Positions 7,992 through 17,174 are shown, counted from the stretch's first letter. The stretch: 52,199 bases of DNA from an uncultured Campylobacter sp. (GCF_938041645.1 NZ_CALIST010000063.1:1-52199), one strand, 5' to 3'. A program made the numbers and translations. Notes: a model not told the origin generated them from the letters alone.

Positions 7992-9114
7992 ATCTCATCT
8001 CCTGTGGCTTGTATTTGCTGCGGATGAGTTTTTTAGTGTTGCGGATGCCCTCTGCCGTGCCGATGACTAAAAATTTCACCCCAGTACCGATGAGATAGTC
8101 GCCATCTGGCATCGGGATAAAGCGGCTGTTGGGCTCTTTGATTCCCACGACGTCGGCGTTTGTAAAATCGCGCAAGCGAGTTTCTTTTAGGCGCTTGAAG
8201 CGGATCCACGAAAAATCGGGCACCGTAATCTCCTCGATATCGATAAGCGAGTCTTTTTTATACAAAAATCGCTCCAAAATGTTTTCCATATCAGGGCGCA
8301 CGCTGATCGCAGAGAGCCTTTGTGCGGCGAGTTTGGATGGTGAGACGATAGAATTTGCGCCGAGTTTTTTTAGCCTCTGCGTGTCGCTGTCATCATCGCT
8401 ATTTGCCATGATGAAGTAGGGAGTGATGCGACCAAGCTCCTTTTCGTATAGGCGTACTAGCGAGATTATTGCGATATTATCGGCTAAATTTGGAGCCAAG
8501 GTGATGACGCATTTGGCCGATGAGAGGTGGGCTTTTAGCATCGTGGTTTCCACGTGCGGCTCGCCTACGATGAAGTAGGGGTAGCGGTTTTCCTCGGCGA
8601 TTTTGGCTAGAGCGGGATCGGGGTCGATCACCACGAAGGGTAGGTGGTTTTCGCGAAACTGCTTGGCAAGCTCGGCGCAGTAGATGTTGTTGTAACAGAT
8701 AATGTAGTGGTTTTTGAGCCTTGCGATGTTATTGATCATTCGTTGCTCCCTAAGTAAATTTTGAAGTTTGCCGTTTTTTATGACCTCGACGACGACGCCC
8801 AGGCAAAACGAAAAGGTTCCAAAGCCCATGAGGATGAATAAGACGGTAAAAATTCTACCTGCGGGCGATATCGGCGCTACTTCGGTAAAGCCTACCGTCG
8901 TGAAGGTCATGCCTGCTTGATAAAAGGCGTCTACGAGCGAAAAGCCCGCTATAAAGACATAGCCTAATGTGCCGATTAGCATCATCAGCACAATGGTTAT
9001 AAGCGGTAAGCGAAAAGGACGTAGCTGGTCGTAAATTTCTGTATAGAGGTTGATGTCCGGCTTAGTCGAGCCGGACCAGTCGAGGAATCGCTTGATCTTG
9101 TCCAAAACAGACAT
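7984..9114 (-). CDS. Two-helix potassium channel with RCK/TrkA domains
   Basis: A 376-residue K+ channel. Transmembrane helices lie at about 36-57 and 88-112, flanking a pore loop with the filter TTVGFTEV (72-79). The rest resembles a regulatory RCK-N domain (from about 136) and an RCK/TrkA-C domain (about 290-370). In the nucleotide-binding strand the usual GxGxxG is replaced by CYNNIY after HYII, so NAD binding is doubtful. It follows rpmB closely and overlaps argJ by eight bases. Its ribosome site is part of the palindrome at 9120-9132. Confidence 0.88.
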   Translation of the reverse strand: MSVLDKIKRFLDWSGSTKPDINLYTEIYDQLRPFRLPLITIVLMMLIGTLGYVFIAGFSLVDAFYQAGMTFTTVGFTEVAPISPAGRIFTVLFILMGFGTFSFCLGVVVEVIKNGKLQNLLREQRMINNIARLKNHYIICYNNIYCAELAKQFRENHLPFVVIDPDPALAKIAEENRYPYFIVGEPHVETTMLKAHLSSAKCVITLAPNLADNIAIISLVRLYEKELGRITPYFIMANSDDDSDTQRLKKLGANSIVSPSKLAAQRLSAISVRPDMENILERFLYKKDSLIDIEEITVPDFSWIRFKRLKETRLRDFTNADVVGIKEPNSRFIPMPDGDYLIGTGVKFLVIGTAEGIRNTKKLIRSKYKPQEMRYV

Positions 9115-9119
9115 AAATT

Positions 9120-9132
9120 CCTCTTTAAGAGG
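9120..9132. promoter_or_regulatory. Palindrome covering the channel gene's ribosome site
   Basis: CCTCTTTAAGAGG is a perfect palindrome around one central base. It lies between the stop codon of rpmB and the start of the channel gene, and its minus-strand GAGG is the ribosome site. It may limit translation of the channel. Confidence 0.3.
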
Positions 9133-9324
9133 TTATTTTGATTGTTTTTTCATAGTTCGTAGAGTTGAGGCGGCTACTTTGATTCGTCTGGTTGAGCCGT
9201 CTTGTAGCTGAACGCGGATGGTGCGTAGATTGACCTGGAATTTCTTTTTGGTTCTGTTATTTGCGTGGCTGACGTTGTTTCCTACCATCGCACCTTTGCC
9301 GGTGATTGCGCATCTTCTTGCCAT
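9133..9324 (-). CDS. rpmB: Ribosomal protein L28
   Basis: A 63-residue bL28 of the large ribosomal subunit. It starts MARRCAITGKGAMVGNNVSH, which is the family signature, and ends in a basic tail. The length is normal for the short bacterial form. A perfect -10 hexamer lies upstream, and AAGGAT is the ribosome site. It is the first gene of a likely rpmB-channel-argJ transcript. Confidence 0.97.
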   Translation of the reverse strand: MARRCAITGKGAMVGNNVSHANNRTKKKFQVNLRTIRVQLQDGSTRRIKVAASTLRTMKKQSK

Positions 9325-9355
9325 AATAAATCCTTGATGATTAAAATAAATGACG

Positions 9356-9361
9356 ATTATA
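9356..9361 (-). promoter_or_regulatory. -10 of rpmB
   Basis: The minus strand reads TATAAT within CGATATAATCG, 32 bases before the rpmB start codon. Confidence 0.65.
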
Positions 9362-9468
9362 TCGAAAAAATTTCAAATTATGCTTAAAATCCGCCGCGGT
9401 TTAAATTTAGCGAAATTTATGACAAAACTAAGTAAAATTCCGCATCTTGAAATTTTAAAGGAATCTTA

Positions 9469-10110
9469 ATGTATGTCGCACCCAGCATTTTATCGGCGGA
9501 TTTCGGCAGGCTCGCGGAGGAAATTCGCGCAGTCTGCAAAGCGGGCGCCGATCTCATTCACGTAGACGTGATGGACGGACATTTTGTACCCAATCTCACG
9601 ATCGGACCGCTCGTAGTAAGCGCCGCGGCAAAGGCGAGCAGCAAGCCTTTAGACATCCATCTGATGGTTAAAAACGTGCCGTTTTTCGTCGATCTTTTTT
9701 TGCCGCTAAAGCCGAAATTTCTTAGCTTTCACATCGAGGAGGAGACCCATCCGCTGCGCCTCATAGATCATATCCGCCATAGCGGCGTCTCGCCCGCAGT
9801 CGTGCTAAATCCGCACACTCCGCTTAGCGCGCTGGAGTTTATCTTAGGCGAGGTCGATATGGTGCTTTTGATGAGCGTCAATCCAGGTTTTGGCGGGCAG
9901 AAATTTATCCCCTCGGCGCTTGAGAAAATAAAGCAGCTGCGCGAGCTGATAGATCGCAAAGGCGCAAAATGCCTCATTGAGGTCGACGGCGGCGTAAACG
10001 GGCTGAATATTGCTGGTATCGATGAAGCGGGCGCCGACGTCGTGGTAGCGGGCAACTACATATTTTCTTCAAACGACTACACGGAGGCGATCCGTGCGCT
10101 TAAAATTTAG
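9469..10110 (+). CDS. rpe: Ribulose-phosphate 3-epimerase
   Basis: A 213-residue TIM-barrel enzyme that interconverts ribulose 5-phosphate and xylulose 5-phosphate in the pentose phosphate pathway. Signature blocks are VDVMDGHFVPN (metal and catalytic Asp), MSVNPGFGGQKF (phosphate loop) and EVDGGVN (second catalytic Asp). The length is normal. AAAGGAA precedes the ATG, and TAAAAT at 9433 could be its -10. The exonuclease gene follows after 21 bases on the same strand, so the two are probably co-transcribed. Confidence 0.96.
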   Translation: MYVAPSILSADFGRLAEEIRAVCKAGADLIHVDVMDGHFVPNLTIGPLVVSAAAKASSKPLDIHLMVKNVPFFVDLFLPLKPKFLSFHIEEETHPLRLIDHIRHSGVSPAVVLNPHTPLSALEFILGEVDMVLLMSVNPGFGGQKFIPSALEKIKQLRELIDRKGAKCLIEVDGGVNGLNIAGIDEAGADVVVAGNYIFSSNDYTEAIRALKI

Positions 10111-10131
10111 ACGCGGCACAGGGGTAAAATT

Positions 10132-10938
10132 TTGACGCGCCAGATCGAAAATCTCATAAATTTACTGGCTCAAAAGAGCATAAATTATTACGATTTTATC
10201 TCAAAAGCAAGCGACATTGCCGAGATTACCGAGCTTTTCGAGCCAAAAGACCTCTCGATGTGGCGGGCGCTGGGCATAGAGATAATAAAACTCGACAACG
10301 GCAAAATCACGCTCAAAACCCGCGAGACGGATATTTCGGATGAAATTTTTTGCTTCGTAGATATAGAGACGAACGGCGGGCTCTCAAACGGCCAGATCAT
10401 CGAAATCGGCGCGATAAAAACGCGCGGCACGCAGGAGCTTGACCGCTTCGAGAGCTTCGTTTACGCGCCCGTCGTGCCCGAAAATATCACGGAGCTTACC
10501 GGTATCCGCGCGGACGATCTTGTGGGCGCACCGCCGCTAGCTAGCGTGCTGGAGCGGTTTAGACTGTTTTTAGGAGATAGCGTTTTTGTGGCGCATAACG
10601 TCAAATTTGACTACGGCTTCATCGACGCGAGCCTGCAAAAATGCGACTTTGGGATGCTTTTAAATCGCAGGCTCTGCACCGTCGAGCTCGCGCGCCGCAC
10701 GATCGAGGCGCAAAGATACGGGCTCGGCTCGTTAAAAGAGCTTTTAGGCGTGCAAAACGTCCACCACCGCGCATTTAGCGACGCCATTTCCTGCTTTGAA
10801 ATTTTCAAATCCGCGCTCTCGCGGCTGCCGTGGAGCGTGCAAAGCACCGAAGACCTGATACTTTTTAGTAAGACCGCAAAGAGTCTGGCGCTGCCTAAGC
10901 CGCAGATTTCGGGGCGCGACGAGGGCGAAATTTTATAA
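10132..10938 (+). CDS. DnaQ-type 3'-5' exonuclease (DNA polymerase III epsilon-like)
   Basis: A 268-residue DEDDh exonuclease. The catalytic residues are visible: Asp77 and Glu79 in FVDIETNG, Asp160 in HNVKFDYGF, and His212 and Asp217 in HRAFSDA. About 70 residues precede the nuclease core and have no match that I recognise. The fold is that of the proofreading epsilon subunit, and this organism may use it so, but epsilon-like paralogues exist and the clamp-binding motif is not clear. It starts TTG or GTG-like (TTGACGCGCCAG), 21 bases after rpe. Confidence 0.85.
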   Translation: MTRQIENLINLLAQKSINYYDFISKASDIAEITELFEPKDLSMWRALGIEIIKLDNGKITLKTRETDISDEIFCFVDIETNGGLSNGQIIEIGAIKTRGTQELDRFESFVYAPVVPENITELTGIRADDLVGAPPLASVLERFRLFLGDSVFVAHNVKFDYGFIDASLQKCDFGMLLNRRLCTVELARRTIEAQRYGLGSLKELLGVQNVHHRAFSDAISCFEIFKSALSRLPWSVQSTEDLILFSKTAKSLALPKPQISGRDEGEIL

Positions 10939-11945
10939 ACCCCGCGCTGAATTAAGAGACGAAATTTTAGCGAAATTTTGCACCGCCGTTTGAGAGCTAA
11001 AATTTACGCGCATTCGAAGCGTTAGTTTTTTACGCTCTTGCTTCGGGTAAAATTTGCTAGCGTTCGCAATCGCGCCGAGCGTGTCCAAGACGTCGCGCGC
11101 TTTAAATTTTAAAATTTAGTCTAAGCGAACGCGGCGCGAATTCGATGCTTTAAATTCCAATATAGAATTTTATAAAATTCTGCGGCGCCGATCGCAAATA
11201 AAATTTCATAAATTTTTATCGCAAAATACAGCGCGATCGGGGCAAATTTAACGCAAGTCCGACTCTGTCGTAGCGGCGTACGGCAGCTGCATCCGCGCTA
11301 AATTTAGCGATAAGCAAATCCGCGATCTTAAATAATACAAATTACGCAGACGCAGCCCGTCTCTCATCAAAGCGTCATCGGAAGACTGGCGGGCTTTGTG
11401 AGCGAGTGAAGTAATGCGCCGCCGTCATCTTTGCAAGAAGCGCGATCTTGCGATTGAGCGGTCTTTTTCGCCTCAAGACGGACATATCGTGAGTTAAAAT
11501 TTCGAAATGGAATTTTACAAGGCGGATCGCTGTCTTTAAATTTACGTTGCAAATCTCATAGGCTGCGAATACGGCGGTCAAATTTTAAAATTCCGTCTGT
11601 TTTAATCATGCCTTGAGGTATGGTATTGCGAGGGTACGTGAGCCGCTTGATTGGAAAATGAGTTTTAGATCGCGCCTTGCGTTTGTATCGCGCGCAGTAA
11701 AGTAAAATTTCACGCTGTCCGTCGCTGCGCCGCCTAGTCGTTTCTGTCTTTTCAAACACGCTAAATTTCAGTAGAGCTCTGCTTTAATGTTGCTCTAATG
11801 CAAAATTCGTCCGTTCATGGCGCTTTTAGCTAAATGAAATTTTACCGTTCACTGCGAGACGTGCGGTAATTCTATTTGCCGCGCATACGCGCCGTACCCG
11901 CTTCGAGTTTTAGCGGACGCACCTTAAAATTTCAATTCAAAAGCC
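10939..11945. other. 1 kb without a convincing gene
   Basis: The stretch lies between two convergent genes. Minus-strand open frames of 61-68 codons at 11367-11759 overlap each other, lack ribosome sites and look like chance. The DNA alternates GC-rich scraps with AAATTT-like words. I saw no tRNA, repeat array or clear terminator. Confidence 0.5.
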
Positions 11946-13082
11946 CTATTTGGCGCCGCGTCCGAGCAGGAACAATCTCACCGCTTGTTCGGCGACGCGG
12001 GCTAAATTTTGTGTCGCGATCTCTTTTTCCATCGCGTGCTCAAGGCTCATCGGTTCATTTAGGATGCAAAAAAATGCGCCTATGCCTCGCTCATTACAGC
12101 CGCCGGCACAGGGCGAGATACCGCCTGCCAGCGCGATTACGGGCACGCTGTAGGAAGCGGCGATCTTCGCGACGCCACAGGGAGTTTTGCCCATCGAGCT
12201 TTGAAAATCGAGTCTTCCTTCGCCTGTGATGACGAGCTCGGCGTCTTTCATATCGCGATCTAGCCCGATCTCTTCGGTGATGATGTCGATGCCTGGCTTA
12301 AGCGTCGCGTTTAGAAAGCTCACGAAGCCAAAGCCTAGCCCGCCGGCAGCTCCTGCTCCGGGGCTATTCCAAAGCTCGCGTCCGAGGTGCTTACTTACGA
12401 CGCTTGCAAAATTTATAAGCCCCGCATCGAGTTGCTTTACCATCGCTGCATCCGCACCCTTTTGCGGAGCGTAAATATATGCCGCGCCGTTTTCGCCAAA
12501 AAGAGGATTATCTACGTCGCAGGCGATAAGAAACTCGCATTCTTTAAGATGCGGCAGCACCGAAGTGCAATCTATCGTGGCGAGTTTAATCAGATCTTCG
12601 CCTGCTCCCGCAAGCTCTACGCCATTTGCATCTTTAAATTTAAAGCCGAGCGCGCGCAGCATCCCCATGCCCGCGTCATTCGTAGCACTTCCGCCGATGC
12701 CGATGATAAACTTTCGCGCGCCGTGTGCGATCGCATGCGCTATCATCTCGCCAAAGCCATAAGTGCTCGTTTTTAGCGGGTTGCGGCGCGATTTTTCGAT
12801 GAGCGGCAGACCCGATGCGGACGCCATTTCTAAGATGCCTAGCTCGCCTTTTAAGGCGTAGCGCGCGGGCGTTTTTTCGCCTAACGGATTTGCTACGATG
12901 ACGTCCATGAACTTAGCTTTTAGCGCGTCGGCAAGGGCTTCAACGCTTCCTTCGCCGCCATCTGCGATAGGTTTGACGAGCACTTCGCAGCCTAGCTTTT
13001 CGATGCCTGATTTTACGGCGTTGCCCGCCTCAAGCGAACTAAGCGAGCCCTTAAACGAGTCGATCGCGACCAAAACTTTCAT
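11946..13082 (-). CDS. Glycerate kinase (GarK/GlxK family)
   Basis: A 378-residue glycerate kinase of the bacterial type-I family, which phosphorylates D-glycerate, usually to 2-phosphoglycerate. It starts MKVLVAIDSFKGSLSSLEAG, the family's N-terminal signature. Further conserved blocks are ADGGEGS, GIGGSATNDAGMGML and ITGEGRLDFQSSMGK. The length is normal. It lies downstream of a GntP-type permease on the same strand, separated by 393 bases with a hairpin. The pairing suggests uptake and phosphorylation of glycerate, a plausible carbon source in a sugar-poor diet. Confidence 0.92.
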   Translation of the reverse strand: MKVLVAIDSFKGSLSSLEAGNAVKSGIEKLGCEVLVKPIADGGEGSVEALADALKAKFMDVIVANPLGEKTPARYALKGELGILEMASASGLPLIEKSRRNPLKTSTYGFGEMIAHAIAHGARKFIIGIGGSATNDAGMGMLRALGFKFKDANGVELAGAGEDLIKLATIDCTSVLPHLKECEFLIACDVDNPLFGENGAAYIYAPQKGADAAMVKQLDAGLINFASVVSKHLGRELWNSPGAGAAGGLGFGFVSFLNATLKPGIDIITEEIGLDRDMKDAELVITGEGRLDFQSSMGKTPCGVAKIAASYSVPVIALAGGISPCAGGCNERGIGAFFCILNEPMSLEHAMEKEIATQNLARVAEQAVRLFLLGRGAK

Positions 13083-13475
13083 ATTTTTCCTTTAGCTGGT
13101 ATTTTAAAATTTTGGAATTTTACAGCGCATAGGCTAAATTTACGATGACAAGACTGAAGCAAGAGTAGAATTTTAAAATCTCGTTGCCGAATTTATGGGG
13201 CAAATTTTAAAATTTCATGTCGTGGAATTTTAGAATTCTGTAAGCCACAGAATTTCGGCTAAATTTTAAAATTCCGTAGCGATAGAATTTTAAAATTTTG
13301 CTCCTTGAGGCTTTGTGTATAAATTTAAAACTCCGCTATACGAAATTTTAATACTAGTGCATTTGCGCGGTACGGCTAGCTACGTAAATTTAAAGAATTT
13401 AATGTAGCTAGCCGCGGGTAGATGCCCGTAGCACTCCGCATTGATTTAGCGCGGTAGCGGCTAGAATAAGCTAAC
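13083..13475. other. Intergenic DNA very dense in RAATTY words
   Basis: No gene was seen. In bases 13201-13320 alone I count nine RAATTY hexamers (AAATTT, GAATTT, AAATTC or GAATTC). The hairpin described at 13373 lies at the permease-proximal end. Confidence 0.6.
13373..13428. terminator. Hairpins between GntP permease and glycerate kinase
   Basis: CGGCTAGCTAC (13373-13383) pairs perfectly with GTAGCTAGCCG (13404-13414) across a 20-base AT-rich loop. Next to it CGGG/CCCG (13415-13418, 13425-13428) forms a small second stem. They lie just past the permease stop codon. No T-run follows on the minus strand, so processing or attenuation is as likely as termination. Confidence 0.4.
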
Positions 13476-14852
13476 CTAGATCAAAAACAGCGACAAAACC
13501 CACACGCTGATCATACCCGTAATGCCCATAATTAGGGTTAGCATAGTCTGTGTGCGGTAGCCTTGCTGCGGGTTCATCTTGCTGAAATTCGTAACGACCC
13601 AAAAGTAGCTGTCATTAGCGTGCGAAACCGTCATAGCGCCCGCTGCGATCGCCATTACGACGAGCGCGCCGGACATTTCGGAGGTGAAGCCCAGTACCTG
13701 CATTAGCGAGCCGTCTGCGTTAAATGCGCCCATAATCGAAGCTGTAGTGATGATCGCCACGGTGGAGCTTCCTTGCGCTGTTTTTAGGACTGCCGAGATT
13801 AAGAACGGGAAGAAAATCCCCGCGGCTTTAATGGCAGTCGCATTGTCTTTGATGTAGGTTACGAAGCCGGCGTCGGTGATGACCTTGCCTAGCACTCCGC
13901 CCGCTGCAGTGATGAAGAGGATCGGGCCTACGATTTTTAAGGATTCGTTTGTGATCTCGCTAAATTCGCCTAGTTTGTCGGTTTGTGCGAGTAAAAATAC
14001 CGCAAAAACTACTCCCAAGGCTAGCGCGATGATAGGATTTCCTAAAAATTGTGAAATTTCGCCCGCAAATCCGCCTACTTTTAGGATCTTGGCGACGGAA
14101 CCCAGCGCCATAAATAGGATCGGCACCAAAATAGGGGCTAAGCTTAAAAATCCGCCAGGTAATTTGCCGTATTGCTTAAGCAGATCGTCGTAGCTTTTGG
14201 CGATGACTTCATTGGCTTCAGCCTCGCTTATATGGACGCTTTTGGCGACTTTTTTAGAAAAAAAGTATGTGGCGATCAGCACTGGCAAGGACACTACCGC
14301 GCCCATTACGATTACGAGCAGCAGATTGCCGCCTAGACCCACGGCGCCTGCTGCGGCGATCGGCCCCGGAGTCGGCGGGATGAATACGTGCGAGGCATAA
14401 AGTCCGCCGGAGAGCGCTACTGCAAGAGCGACCGGATTTTCGCCGATTTTTTTGCTGATCGCTTCTCGGATTGGGTTTAAAACGACGAAGCCGCTGTCGC
14501 AAAATACGGGGATACCTACGATCCAGCCCATTATGAGCATCGCAAGCTCGGGGCGCTTTTGCCCGACTACGTTTACTACTATATCGGCGAGTTTGAGCGC
14601 CGCGCCCGTCTTTTCGAGCACGGTGCCGATGAGCGCGCCGAAGATTATGACGATACCGATACTCTTAAACGTGCCGCTGAATCCGTCGCCGATAATCGCG
14701 GGGATCTTGGCTAGCGGTATGCCCGCGACGATCGCGAGCGCCAGGGAGATAAGCATTAGCGCCAAAAACGGGTGAACGCCTGCTTTGGAGATCAAAAAAA
14801 TCATCACGACGACCGCTATGGCGAAGCAGATGATTAACGCAACACCGCTCAT
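13476..14852 (-). CDS. GntP-family permease (gluconate/glycerate type)
   Basis: A 458-residue inner-membrane transporter of the GntP family, which takes up gluconate and related sugar acids with protons. Hydrophobic helices run through the whole length. Family motifs include IVGIPVFCDSGFVVLNP and the segments HVFIPPTPGPIAAAGAVG and AAGAMTVSHANDSYFWVV. The downstream glycerate kinase argues for glycerate as substrate, although gluconate or D-serine carriers look alike. An AAGGAGC ribosome site precedes the ATG. Confidence 0.92.
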   Translation of the reverse strand: MSGVALIICFAIAVVVMIFLISKAGVHPFLALMLISLALAIVAGIPLAKIPAIIGDGFSGTFKSIGIVIIFGALIGTVLEKTGAALKLADIVVNVVGQKRPELAMLIMGWIVGIPVFCDSGFVVLNPIREAISKKIGENPVALAVALSGGLYASHVFIPPTPGPIAAAGAVGLGGNLLLVIVMGAVVSLPVLIATYFFSKKVAKSVHISEAEANEVIAKSYDDLLKQYGKLPGGFLSLAPILVPILFMALGSVAKILKVGGFAGEISQFLGNPIIALALGVVFAVFLLAQTDKLGEFSEITNESLKIVGPILFITAAGGVLGKVITDAGFVTYIKDNATAIKAAGIFFPFLISAVLKTAQGSSTVAIITTASIMGAFNADGSLMQVLGFTSEMSGALVVMAIAAGAMTVSHANDSYFWVVTNFSKMNPQQGYRTQTMLTLIMGITGMISVWVLSLFLI

Positions 14853-15814
14853 AAAAGCTCCTTGAATGGATTTAATTTGTTCGCAAGCGGTTTAAGCTTA
14901 AATTCCGTTTGCGCCTCAAATTTAATGCGGTAATTTTAGCGAAATTTTAATATAAAGCAAGAAAGGCGGCGTTAAATTTATGGAAATTTATGATTTATGC
15001 GGAAATGAAAGACTAGCTAGCGGAGTTTATCAGTTGGAATTTATCGGTGCCGCGGGGCGAGAGGCGGTTAAAATTTTAAAATTTGCAGCATTTGGCTTGA
15101 CACACGTTGCGCGGCGGCGAAAATTTTATCGCGGATCTGTCGTCGTGGCGCAGCAATGGCGGCGGTGTGCTTGCGCTTTACGCGCAGCTTTGGCGGCTTG
15201 GGGGCGTGAGCGACGCGGACGGCTTTGCGGCGCTTGCTACGGCGGAAGTAGTAATAGCGGTGAGGTAAAGCAATAATAGTAGCGATGGGGGCGGCGATAG
15301 CGGCGATGAAAGGCGATAGTATCGGCAGCGGCGGGATTTTTGATATACAATCGGCGATGATAGAATTTTGATCGAAATTTACTCACGCGGCGATGAAATT
15401 TTAATTAAAACTATCGGTGGAAGCGGCGAAATTTTAATTGAAAGCAGGCAACATAGGTAGAGCTTCGATCAAAAACGGCGCGTAGTAGCTCTGATAAAAA
15501 TCGGCAGCAATCTGCGGTAGAATTTTGCGGCTTTTTATATAATTTTTCTGCGAGTCTGCTGTGATCTTTTTTTGGATTTTTCAAAATTCCTAGCGGTCTT
15601 TGCGCGGTCTATCTGCGGCGGGATTTCACGGCTCGGCTAAATTTACAGAGCCATTTTAAATTTAGAAGGCCGTTTTAAATTGTGCAGAGGACAAAGTAGC
15701 CGAAACGAGGTATCCGGTTTTAAATTTGCAAAGCCGTTTAAATTTATAAAGTTACTTCCTGCGGCGCCTCTTTTTTAGGCGCTCTTAGTACGCGTAAATT
15801 TTTAATCGGTAGCT
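14853..15814. other. Near 1 kb of non-coding DNA with remnants
   Basis: An open frame at 14980-15276 has no family features. Inside it lies a fragment copied from the EamA gene (see 15158). Bases about 15290-15450 are rich in GGCGATG-type repeats; GCGGCGATGAAATTTTAATT near 15390 recurs in shortened form near 15420. This looks like decayed DNA. Confidence 0.5.
15158..15244 (+). pseudogene. Inverted partial copy of the EamA transporter gene
   Basis: Translation gives GGGVLALYAQLWRLGGVS followed by DADGFAALATA. This matches GGGALALYTRVWRLGGVS and DADGFAALAAV of the intact transporter at 16470-16556 on the opposite strand. By hand alignment 77 of 87 bases agree with no gap. Flanking bases do not match, so only about 29 codons survive. 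It may come from an ancient inverted duplication or the remains of a paralogue. Confidence 0.75.
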
Positions 15815-16237
15815 CTATCTAATCCGCAAAATTTTAGTTTTTGAAATTTTATATATTTTCGAGCTTGCGTTTTGGCTGAAATTTTGATCCACGACCTGAT
15901 CCGCCGCAGCTTTCGCCCAGGCTTCGTCGAAGTTTTGTCCGTTTAAATTGGCGCTGCTAGAGTAAAGCCAGTCAAATTGCCTCAAAAACTCCTCGTGAGC
16001 GCACCCTTTTACGACGCGCACGGCATTGGCGTTCGGATATAAAAACGTCGTTTTTCTCGCGCGGCGCACTAAATTTTTAAATTTAGCGGGCACGCGAGCG
16101 AGGTTTTTTAGCTCGCTAAGCTTTGCCGTCGTTATGAGGCAAGGTTTGTCTGCAGGACGGCGTTTTAGCGCGTTTATCTCGCGAAAATCCTTGCTCAAAA
16201 ATCCAGCCGTCGTATCGGTCTGCGCCAAATAGATCAT
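15815..16237 (-). CDS. Short Sua5/YciO/YrdC-family protein
   Basis: A 140-residue protein whose start, MIYLAQTDTTAGFLSKD, and following KPCLITTAKLSEL match the N-terminal half of the YrdC-like fold used by threonylcarbamoyl-AMP synthases in tRNA modification. It is shorter than the standard 190-residue enzyme, and the C-terminal half is basic and divergent, so it may be a specialised campylobacter paralogue and not the main TsaC. It follows the EamA gene by 13 bases on the same strand, with a GGAGGAG ribosome site, so the two form an operon. Confidence 0.7.
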   Translation of the reverse strand: MIYLAQTDTTAGFLSKDFREINALKRRPADKPCLITTAKLSELKNLARVPAKFKNLVRRARKTTFLYPNANAVRVVKGCAHEEFLRQFDWLYSSSANLNGQNFDEAWAKAAADQVVDQNFSQNASSKIYKISKTKILRIR

Positions 16238-16250
16238 CTCTCCTCCAAAT

Positions 16251-17174
16251 TTACGCCTTTTTTCTATCTTTAGCCAGCAAGAATATGCACGAGATAATCA
16301 GCGTAAAGCCCGCAAAATCAAGAAACACGAACTCCGTCCCCAGCCAAAAATAGGCAAACGCCGCAGCGCTCACCGGCTCGATGCACGCTATCATGCTCGC
16401 CCTGCTAGCGCCTATTATCTTTAGCCCCGTCATGTAAAAGCTAAACGCGCATATCGTGCCAAGGATCACCACCGCGGCAAGCGCAGCAAAGCCGTCCGCG
16501 TCGCTCACGCCGCCAAGCCGCCAAACCCGCGTGTAAAGCGCAAGCGCGCCGCCGCCGATAACCATACCCCAGCCTAAATTTAACGGGACGGGGTATTTTT
16601 GATTTAGCTTCGCGGGGATGAGGCTGTAAACCACGACGCCAAGCGCGCTAATCAGGCACCAAACCAGCGCCTCCGCGCTGATAACGAGCGAGCCCAGATC
16701 GCCGTGAGTGGCGAGCAGCATGACGCCCAGCACCGCCAAGATAAGCGCGATGAGCTCGACCTTTTTGGGCGCGCGTCGCTCCAAAAAACAAACTACGGCG
16801 AGGATGAGCGCGGGCGCGGAGTACTGGATCACGGTCGCGACGGCTGCGTTTGAGAGCTCGATGCTGTAAAAATACGCATACTGCGTCATCATAAGCCCAA
16901 ATACGGCATAGATGAGCAGCTGCGGCAAAAGCGCGCGATCTTTTAGCGGCGCAAGGGCTAGGCGCGGCGAGCGAACGACATAATACGCCGTCATCGCAAG
17001 CCCGGCTAGACCTAGGCGGTAGGGCACGAGCCAGTCGGCGCTAACGCCCTTTTGCGTGAACAGATACTGCCCGCAAACTCCGCTAAAGCCCCATAATACG
17101 CCGCCAAGAAGCGTGATGAAAACACCAAAAAATTCGCTCTGAGATCTCATTTGCCGCCTTAAATTTAAAGCCAA
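16251..17174 (-). CDS. EamA-family (DMT) exporter
   Basis: A 307-residue inner-membrane protein with about ten transmembrane helices in two EamA repeats. GGVLWGFSGVCGQYLF opens the first. GASRASMIACIEPVSAAAFAYFWLGT closes the second, and the Pro-containing EPV is typical of drug/metabolite transporters that export amino acids or other small metabolites. The substrate is unknown. It leads a two-gene unit with the Sua5-like gene. A stretch of 29 codons (16470-16556) is duplicated in inverted form at 15158-15244. Confidence 0.9.
   Translation of the reverse strand: MALNLRRQMRSQSEFFGVFITLLGGVLWGFSGVCGQYLFTQKGVSADWLVPYRLGLAGLAMTAYYVVRSPRLALAPLKDRALLPQLLIYAVFGLMMTQYAYFYSIELSNAAVATVIQYSAPALILAVVCFLERRAPKKVELIALILAVLGVMLLATHGDLGSLVISAEALVWCLISALGVVVYSLIPAKLNQKYPVPLNLGWGMVIGGGALALYTRVWRLGGVSDADGFAALAAVVILGTICAFSFYMTGLKIIGASRASMIACIEPVSAAAFAYFWLGTEFVFLDFAGFTLIISCIFLLAKDRKKA

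Noticed and set aside
11367..11759. Three overlapping minus-strand frames of 61-68 codons
   Set aside because: They overlap each other in different frames, have no ribosome sites and read as random basic peptides.
14980..15276. 98-codon open frame on the plus strand
   Set aside because: No ribosome site and no family features; its only recognisable part is the copied EamA fragment, read in a different frame.
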